From a virus, in IMG/VR virus record IMGVR_UViG_3300032299_000339, positions 1 through 21,785 of that record: DNA of 21,785 bases. One strand, written 5' to 3'. Below the pieces are notes generated by a model that ran no database searches, was not told where the DNA came from, and worked only from the letters and a program-made list of their open reading frames with translations. Positions 16,978-21,785 of this stretch are shown one piece after another. Position 1 is the stretch's first letter. Every line of letters begins with the position of its first letter. The translations under genes were made by a program, and so were the position numbers.

Positions 16978-18618
16978 ATGATATTATTAAAATCCAACCA
17001 ACTTAATAAGATTGTTGTAACGCTCACACAGAATACAACTGTATGTGACCCTGAATACTTATTTCAATTTATTCATATATTCTCAAAAAAAGAGGTAGAT
17101 TTTATCTTGCCTGATGTATCACCGCATCCAACGAGATATAATCAATTTGAGTTTGTTGAAGGTCAGGGTGCGGGTCAAATAGCATTTCCTTATGAAGGTC
17201 AGTATAATTATTATGCCTATGCCCAACCATTTGGTTCGGGTAATCTAAATCCATTATTAGCCACCGAGTTGGTAGAAAATGGTATTGCCGAGTTTATTGT
17301 TGTAAGTGCGGATACAACAAATGAAAATTATTTTGAGTTTATTTCTGATGATGAGTTTAACTCTAATACCATATTTGCTCCTGATGAGATAAACCCTCCA
17401 ACACCAACTCCTACTGAAACTGCTACAAATACTCCAACACCAACTACTACTCCAACAAATACTCCTACCACTACTAGTACTCCAACTAATACACAAACTC
17501 CAACAACAACTCCTACAAATACTCATACTCCTACCACTACTAGTACTCCAACTAATACACAAACTCCAACAACAACTCCTACAAATACTCCTACAAATAC
17601 TTCAACACCAACAAATACTCCTACTCCAACAAATACTCCTACAAATACTTCAACACCAACAAATACTCCTACTCCAACAAATACAGAAACTCCAACTCAA
17701 ACACCTACGAATACCGAGACACCAACAAATACCCCTACTCCAACAAATACAGAAACTCCAACTCAAACACAAACTCCAACAAATACAGCAAGTCAGACAC
17801 CAACTCAAACACAAACACAAACACCAAGTTCCACTCCACCAGCAAGTGGAACAACTGAAGCAAATACTTATTTGAGAGAGGTTGTTGATGCGGGTGGAAC
17901 AGGTATTACTTCAACTGTATCTGCGGCAACTGTCACATTATTTACCTCTTTGGTTAGTAATGGATTGTATGACAAGATTACAGCATTCTATCCTCTATTG
18001 GGAGGTAATAGTGATGGTTGTAAGTTTAATGGTAAAAATCCCGTTGATACAAATGCGGGATATAGATTGGTCTTTAATGGTGGTTGGACTTTCAACCCAT
18101 CTGGTGCGACATCAAACGGAACTAATGCTTATGCTGATACATTCTTGGCTCCATCAGCAATAACCTTGAATAGTCAGCATTTAGGTATTTATCTTGCCAA
18201 TAATAGTGCTCCTACTGGGACTGGTAGAAATTACATAGGTGCCGCCGTACCGACTCCAAGATATTGTTCTATAGGGCAAGATGGAGGTGCGAATTGGTTT
18301 TATGGTTTGAGTTCTGCTGGTGGTGGTACTTCATCATCTAGCAGACAAGGTATGATTATAGCCGCTTCAAGTGGAGGAACTACTGACTCAATATACAGAA
18401 ATGGAACTGTATTTCATACTACTACTGGTGTTGTTAGAAGTGTTATAAATGTTTCTATTTATATCGCGTGTTTTAATAATAATGGAAGTCCACAACAATA
18501 TTACGCAAACCAATATAGATTTGCCACTATTGGTTCAGGATTGACCGCAGCAGAAGTATCCACATTATCAACAATTATAAACACATTCCAAACATCAATA
18601 GGAAGAAACGCATATTAA
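16978..18618 (+). CDS. Tail-associated protein with long Pro/Thr linker and LamG-like domain
   Basis: This 546-aa protein has three parts. Residues 1-138 are a beta-rich N-domain ([20 protein letters not shown], then [11 protein letters not shown] and YNYYAYAQ) that I have seen as a stand-alone or N-terminal domain in Bacteroidota phages without a known function. Residues 139-288 are a Pro/Thr/Asn linker with tandem DNA repeats. Residues 289-546 are a LamG-like domain paralogous to the C-terminus of the gene at 1559 ([27 protein letters not shown], ending FQTSIGRN). The N-domain probably attaches to the virion, with the lectin-like domain exposed to bind a surface glycan or receptor; this is an inference from architecture. 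It follows the tail tube gene and terminator and runs into the 83-aa gene one base later. Confidence 0.6.
   Translation: MILLKSNQLNKIVVTLTQNTTVCDPEYLFQFIHIFSKKEVDFILPDVSPHPTRYNQFEFVEGQGAGQIAFPYEGQYNYYAYAQPFGSGNLNPLLATELVENGIAEFIVVSADTTNENYFEFISDDEFNSNTIFAPDEINPPTPTPTETATNTPTPTTTPTNTPTTTSTPTNTQTPTTTPTNTHTPTTTSTPTNTQTPTTTPTNTPTNTSTPTNTPTPTNTPTNTSTPTNTPTPTNTETPTQTPTNTETPTNTPTPTNTETPTQTQTPTNTASQTPTQTQTQTPSSTPPASGTTEANTYLREVVDAGGTGITSTVSAATVTLFTSLVSNGLYDKITAFYPLLGGNSDGCKFNGKNPVDTNAGYRLVFNGGWTFNPSGATSNGTNAYADTFLAPSAITLNSQHLGIYLANNSAPTGTGRNYIGAAVPTPRYCSIGQDGGANWFYGLSSAGGGTSSSSRQGMIIAASSGGTTDSIYRNGTVFHTTTGVVRSVINVSIYIACFNNNGSPQQYYANQYRFATIGSGLTAAEVSTLSTIINTFQTSIGRNAY
17392..17841 (+). repeat. Pro/Thr/Asn linker with exact tandem DNA repeats
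   Basis: About 450 bases encode TPTNTPT-type repeats. A 63-base block is exactly repeated at 66-base spacing (from 17461 and from 17527). A block of about 44 bases is exactly repeated at 48-base spacing (from 17593 and from 17641). Exact copies next to degenerate ones point to recent expansion or contraction. Confidence 0.9.
17842..18615 (+). repeat. LamG-like display domain, copy 2
   Basis: This is the partner of 2153-2935. The ends of the domain are conserved at protein and DNA level, while the middle (roughly residues 400-510 of this protein) is hard to align. That is the pattern expected when only exposed binding loops diversify. Confidence 0.85.
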
Positions 18619-18619
18619 A

Positions 18620-18871
18620 ATGGAACAACTTGTAGCAATACTCACAATACATCAAACAGATAGTTTAGTAGGACAATTAGTTTGTCCTGATGTATATTTC
18701 AATCCAACACTAGATGTGAACCAGGATTGGTTTATTTCAAGTGAAGAAATAGATAATTCAATTTATCCCGAGCACGAATGGGTTAAAGATTTAACATTAT
18801 CAGTTTATCAAGGGCCTTATGTTCCACCACTACCAACACCATTACCTTCTGGTACAACTATAAATCAATAA
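18620..18871 (+). CDS. 83-aa conserved small phage protein, function unknown
   Basis: It starts one base after the preceding stop codon, so it is probably translated by re-initiation. The 83-aa product contains LDVNQDWFISSEEIDNSIYP and EHEWVKDLTLSVYQGPYVPP. This pattern I recognise from small proteins beside tail fibre genes in Bacteroidota phages, where the role is not known. The C-terminus is Pro-rich (PPLPTPLPSGTT) and resembles the start of the window's display linkers, as if a linker had been truncated. No membrane segment is seen. It might be a fibre-attachment or assembly factor, but the sequence does not show that. Confidence 0.6.
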   Translation: MEQLVAILTIHQTDSLVGQLVCPDVYFNPTLDVNQDWFISSEEIDNSIYPEHEWVKDLTLSVYQGPYVPPLPTPLPSGTTINQ

Positions 18872-18891
18872 TGATGGAATGAGGTAAATAA

Positions 18892-18904
18892 TATATTTAT
18901 AATT
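18892..18904 (+). promoter_or_regulatory. AT-rich motif before the portal gene (possible promoter)
   Basis: TATATTTATAATTA (18892-18905) matches the 790 motif at 12 of 14 positions and runs into the ATG at 18905. It lies in a 33-base gap, the same spacing as at 772-804. If TATATTTA were a -7 box, transcription would start at or within a few bases of the portal ATG, giving a leaderless mRNA. Function is inferred. Confidence 0.42.
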
Positions 18905-20095
18905 ATGAACGAAGAAATAAAAAAGAATAACGATTTTTTACAGGTATTTGACTTTGCTACTGCTAGAGTCCCTTTGATTGAGGAAAACCTTATAATCAAT
19001 ACAAGAACGCCTTGGGTTTTCTTTGGTGTTGCCAACTTGGCTCCCCAAGAGTTAATACGTCTTTACAACACTTCTCCGACTCATAGAGCCGCTATAACTT
19101 CCAAATGGTATGGTACAAGGGGAGAATCAATATCGTTGAAATTAGGGGACGATAATAGGTTATTGATGGCTAATAGCCTTGGAGACCATATCTATGATAT
19201 ATGGGATCGTTGTGTTCTTGACTTCATTTTATATGGAGGTTTTGCCATCAATATTGTATGGAGAAAAGACAGAGAAGCAGGATTTGATATGTATTATATG
19301 GACTTCTCAAAATTAAGAGCCGAAAAAACAGATATGCACGATAGAATACATAATTTCTATTATAGTTCAGATTGGGCTTATCCCAAGAAGTTTATACCTC
19401 GTAAATTACCAGCATTTGATATACAAAATGAAATCCCATCACAGGTATTTTATTATACCACTCACTCTGCGGGAAATAACTACTATCCAACTCCAACTTA
19501 TTGGGGGTCTGCAACAGCCATATCAACACAAATAGAGATATTCAACTGGCACTTTAATAATATTGTGAATGGTCTATCACCGAGTTTATTTGTCGCATTA
19601 AATAATGGTGTTCCTGACCCCGAGCAAAGGGAGGAAATCTATAATACGATGGTTGCTAAATATGCTGGTTCCAACGTAAGTGGTAAGTTATTTTTAACTT
19701 TTGCTGATGGTAAGGAACAAGCACCTGAAATTACACCAATACAGAATAATGGGTCTGATAAATTATGGGTTGAATTGAATGCGATGGTTCAAGAAGCAAT
19801 CTTGACCGCTCACCAAATATCATCACCTGAATTATTAGGTATTATGACACCAGGTAAATTGGGAACAGCAGACCATCTTGAAGCCCAAGACCACTTCCAA
19901 AACCTTGTAATTAAACCAATACAGACAGAGATTAAAGGTGTATTCCAAAAGTTATTAACAATCAGAGATGCTGGTATTCCAACTGAAATAGAAATTAAAC
20001 AATTTGAGATGGTGACTATGAAGGACGCAGCACCAACCATAGATGTAAATAAAAATGTAGATGTCGTAAAAGACGAAACTATTAACCCAATATAA
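18905..20095 (+). CDS. Portal protein
   Basis: This 396-aa protein matches the portal family that forms the 12-subunit DNA channel at one capsid vertex. Evidence includes a YNTSPTHRAAITSKWYGTRG stretch near residue 55, a helical stem-like region (DIWDRCVLDFILYGGFAINI), and the crown half with YWGSATAISTQIEIFNWHFN. A NGLSPSLFVALNNGVPD motif and QEAILTAHQISSPELLGI, then MTPGKLGTADH, follow; the last is a typical portal segment. It is short for a portal but complete. It lies directly before the head-tail adaptor gene (one base between). Portals are usually next to terminase and before the protease; here the gene is about 18 kb downstream, after the tail tube gene. Confidence 0.85.
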   Translation: MNEEIKKNNDFLQVFDFATARVPLIEENLIINTRTPWVFFGVANLAPQELIRLYNTSPTHRAAITSKWYGTRGESISLKLGDDNRLLMANSLGDHIYDIWDRCVLDFILYGGFAINIVWRKDREAGFDMYYMDFSKLRAEKTDMHDRIHNFYYSSDWAYPKKFIPRKLPAFDIQNEIPSQVFYYTTHSAGNNYYPTPTYWGSATAISTQIEIFNWHFNNIVNGLSPSLFVALNNGVPDPEQREEIYNTMVAKYAGSNVSGKLFLTFADGKEQAPEITPIQNNGSDKLWVELNAMVQEAILTAHQISSPELLGIMTPGKLGTADHLEAQDHFQNLVIKPIQTEIKGVFQKLLTIRDAGIPTEIEIKQFEMVTMKDAAPTIDVNKNVDVVKDETINPI

Positions 20096-20096
20096 T

Positions 20097-20711
20097 ATGT
20101 CTCAAGCATTAGTACCTCAAAATATATTACTTATATCAGAGAATAAATTAAAAAACTTCAGTGATATAGACCAAAACGTAACCTCTGCTGTGTTATTACC
20201 ATTTATTGGTGTAGTTCAACAGACAAAATTAGAATATATTATTGGTCGTCTTTATTACGTACAATTACTGAATGAGGTTGCTACAAGTTCTCTAACTACA
20301 ATCAATAATAACTTTCTTCAATACTTCGTTCAACCGATGCTTATTTGGGCAGCCTACGCAGAGGCACTCCCCTCCATTTTTATGAGAATTAAAAATAATG
20401 GTATTGTTGCTGGTTCTGAAAAAACTATTACCATAAAGGAAATGGAATATTTACAAACTAGAGCAGATGATAGAAGCCAATTCTTTGAGAGACGAATGAT
20501 TGAAGAATTGATTTTTAATCAATCAAATTATCCATTAGTTTATACCTTCACAAGTACAGATGGATTAAGACCGCATTTGGGTAAGAATTATTTTAGTGGT
20601 CTTCACTTAAATAACGGTCCTCGCTACCAAAATCTAAATGTTGGGCCTGGTGGAGGTGTATTAACAAGTCAAATATATGGAGATCCCACGTGGCAATGTT
20701 GCGGCTGGTAA
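20097..20711 (+). CDS. Head-tail adaptor (DUF6712-like)
   Basis: This 204-aa, mostly helical protein starts with LLISENKLKNFSDIDQNVTS, then AVLLPFIGVVQQTKLEYIIG and LYYVQLLNEV. This is the pattern of the DUF6712-like head completion proteins in Bacteroidota phages, which are thought to sit below the portal as the adaptor ring. The middle helix region (LQYFVQPMLIWAAYAEALPS) and EMEYLQTRADDRSQFFERRM agree with this. The last 50 residues are Gly/Asn-rich, ending in a CCGW motif. It overlaps no other gene but starts one base after the portal stop codon. Position after the portal supports a connector role. Confidence 0.68.
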   Translation: MSQALVPQNILLISENKLKNFSDIDQNVTSAVLLPFIGVVQQTKLEYIIGRLYYVQLLNEVATSSLTTINNNFLQYFVQPMLIWAAYAEALPSIFMRIKNNGIVAGSEKTITIKEMEYLQTRADDRSQFFERRMIEELIFNQSNYPLVYTFTSTDGLRPHLGKNYFSGLHLNNGPRYQNLNVGPGGGVLTSQIYGDPTWQCCGW

Positions 20712-20723
20712 AAATATAAAGAT

Positions 20724-20990
20724 ATGAATATAGAAACTATTTTAACAATATTAGGAAGTAATGTAATAACGAGTATTGCGTCATTCTTTGCTGGTAAGAG
20801 AAAGACAAAAGCCGAGACAGATAATTTGGTATTATCTAACTTGGAAAAATCTATATTGTTGTATAGCCAAATTATAACTGACTTGAGGTCAGAAATAGAA
20901 TTATTGAATGTTAAGGTTCAGGAGTTAGAATCCAAAATTGATGAATTACATTTAGAAAATAAAAAATTAAAATCACAAGTTAATCTTTAA
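20724..20990 (+). CDS. Small coiled-coil protein with hydrophobic N-terminus
   Basis: This 88-aa protein has a hydrophobic start (ILTILGSNVITSIASFFAGK) followed by basic residues (KRKTK). A long coiled coil runs to the end, with leucine-rich heptads (SEIELLNVKVQELESKIDEL). Such proteins occur in many Bacteroidota phages without a fixed function. The topology could suit a membrane-anchored lysis accessory (spanin- or holin-like), or a virion or head-assembly coiled coil. The hydrophobic segment is short and has polar residues (Asn, Ser), so membrane insertion is uncertain. There is no lysozyme or amidase gene nearby to support lysis. The function is left open. Confidence 0.6.
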   Translation: MNIETILTILGSNVITSIASFFAGKRKTKAETDNLVLSNLEKSILLYSQIITDLRSEIELLNVKVQELESKIDELHLENKKLKSQVNL

Positions 20991-20993
20991 GTA

Positions 20994-21785
20994 ATGCCAC
21001 TACCAATAAAAACTGATAAAGAAACGGACAACGATTTTATATCAAGATGTGCTGTGAAGGTTGCGGACGAGTTCCCAAATATGGAACAGAGATTAGCAGT
21101 TTGTTATAGTCAGTTGGAGAAAACTAAAATGTCTAAAGAAAAGAAGGAAGATAAGTTTGTCCTTCAACCTAGAAGAAAAGAGGCAAGAGGGGTCTATCTA
21201 AAAAGATGTTCTGCTAATTCCAAGATGAAAGAAATGTACCCTATGATGAAAAAAAGAATGGGATATTGTCTTAATGCTTATTCTGAATATTATAGATGGT
21301 GGGGTAAGTTTGACGATACAGACATTCCTGCTGATTCAGCGTTGGGTAGATGTATCGCAAGAAAACGAGCGACTGGCACCGACTATAAACAAGCCTACAG
21401 AGAATGTGCTTCTCGTGTTGTAGTTCCAAATACTCCTATTGTTATGAATGATGATTTATTGATTGAACCAGTTGAGTTTAGTGAGATGAGTGTATTGGGT
21501 TATGAGACAAAGTATTTTTATATCTGTCCTGGCGCACAGGCAACCTTTCAACATCTTATGGATATGAACCCTGACGAAGAAACTGCTGGTATGATTAGGA
21601 GTGCGGCTCAAATCGCAGATAATGTATTTGAGATTGAAGCAAAGGTACTTGAAGATAAGACGGCTACAACGGAACAACTCAACCAAGCAGAGATATTAGT
21701 TGATGATTTCTATGACCTTATGGATGAGATTGATGAAGAGTTAGGTATGATTCACGATGTATCTTATATGGACGGACATATTGAA
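20994..21785 (+). CDS. Head-associated-like protein with triplicated Cys motif (3' end outside window)
   Basis: An ATG at 20994, three bases after the previous stop codon, opens 264 codons still open at the window edge. Residues 1-145 contain three similar units, each with a pair of Cys 18-20 residues apart: FISRCAVKVADEFPN to LAVC, YLKRCSANSKMKEMYP to MGYC, and LGRCIARKRATGTDY to RECA. The first unit resembles the RC...EFP...QR.AVC motif I have seen near the N-termini of phage head proteins, where the Cys may bind metal or form a small helical fold. After residue 150 a beta stretch (YETKYFYICPGAQATFQHLM) leads to acidic helices (ETAGMIRSAAQIADNV, then AEILVDDFYDLMDEIDEEL). No enzyme motif is recognised. 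Position after the adaptor suggests a head or minor structural role. Confidence 0.6.
   Translation, partial: MPLPIKTDKETDNDFISRCAVKVADEFPNMEQRLAVCYSQLEKTKMSKEKKEDKFVLQPRRKEARGVYLKRCSANSKMKEMYPMMKKRMGYCLNAYSEYYRWWGKFDDTDIPADSALGRCIARKRATGTDYKQAYRECASRVVVPNTPIVMNDDLLIEPVEFSEMSVLGYETKYFYICPGAQATFQHLMDMNPDEETAGMIRSAAQIADNVFEIEAKVLEDKTATTEQLNQAEILVDDFYDLMDEIDEELGMIHDVSYMDGHIE

Noticed and set aside
17257-17562. Reverse-strand 101-aa ORF rich in Ser, Cys and Trp
   Set aside because: It is antisense to the linker repeat, with no start context and no recognisable family.
1-21785. Alternative genetic code
   Set aside because: TAA and TGA both act as stops at sensible gene ends, and no gene is broken by in-frame stops apart from the single frameshift at the T-run.
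1-21785. tRNA or other structured RNA genes
   Set aside because: The gaps are at most about 65 bases and none shows a cloverleaf. Only the two hairpins near the tail tube gene stand out.

Overview
This window reads as the virion-structure and packaging module of a tailed (Caudoviricetes) phage with a siphovirus-type tail, or of a prophage of one. It most likely infects a member of the Bacteroidota. The host call is an inference. The DNA is AT-rich, and almost no start codon has a Shine-Dalgarno sequence; starts are instead preceded by A/T-rich DNA, as is usual in Bacteroidota. Several proteins (DUF6712-like adaptor, tail-tip pair, XkdF-like protease with extra domains, MSC-type tail tube) resemble families I associate with Bacteroidota phages. 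All genes lie on the + strand and are packed tightly or overlap by a few bases. There is no gene-free stretch longer than about 65 bases. I see no tRNA, CRISPR array, insertion sequence, integrase or attachment site. All confident genes start with ATG and stop with TAA or TGA.

Layout from left to right: the C-terminal part of the large terminase (cut by the window edge); a tail assembly chaperone whose two halves lie in different frames on either side of a run of ten T's; a tail-terminator-like protein with a C-terminal lectin-like extension; an HK97-gp10-like tail completion protein; two tail-tip proteins, the second (1408 aa) carrying long Pro/Thr linkers and surface domains; a 240-aa secondary surface protein; a 46-aa ORF; the tape measure; a multidomain XkdF-type capsid protease; a scaffold-like protein; the major capsid protein; the major tail tube protein, flanked by hairpins; a Pro/Thr-linker and lectin-domain protein; an 83-aa protein; the portal; a head-tail adaptor; a small coiled-coil protein; and a Cys-repeat protein cut by the right edge. 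The order is unusual, with the tail block before the head block and the portal after the tail tube gene.

The main unexplained theme is a set of display modules. Four virion genes carry low-complexity Pro/Thr/Gln/Asn linkers (five linker tracts in all) that connect core structural domains to beta-rich, partly Cys-rich terminal domains. Two of these terminal domains occur as paralogous pairs: a LamG-like domain in the genes at 1559 and 16978, and a 112-aa Cys-rich domain ending the genes at 5187 and 9461. The linkers contain exact tandem DNA repeats. This suggests that linker length and terminal domains are exchanged or expanded by recombination among tail-neck, tail-tip and tail-surface proteins. 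Two other points merit checking: the probable -1 frameshift in the chaperone gene, and a shared AT-rich motif placed immediately before start codons, which may be a phage promoter giving leaderless or nearly leaderless mRNAs.
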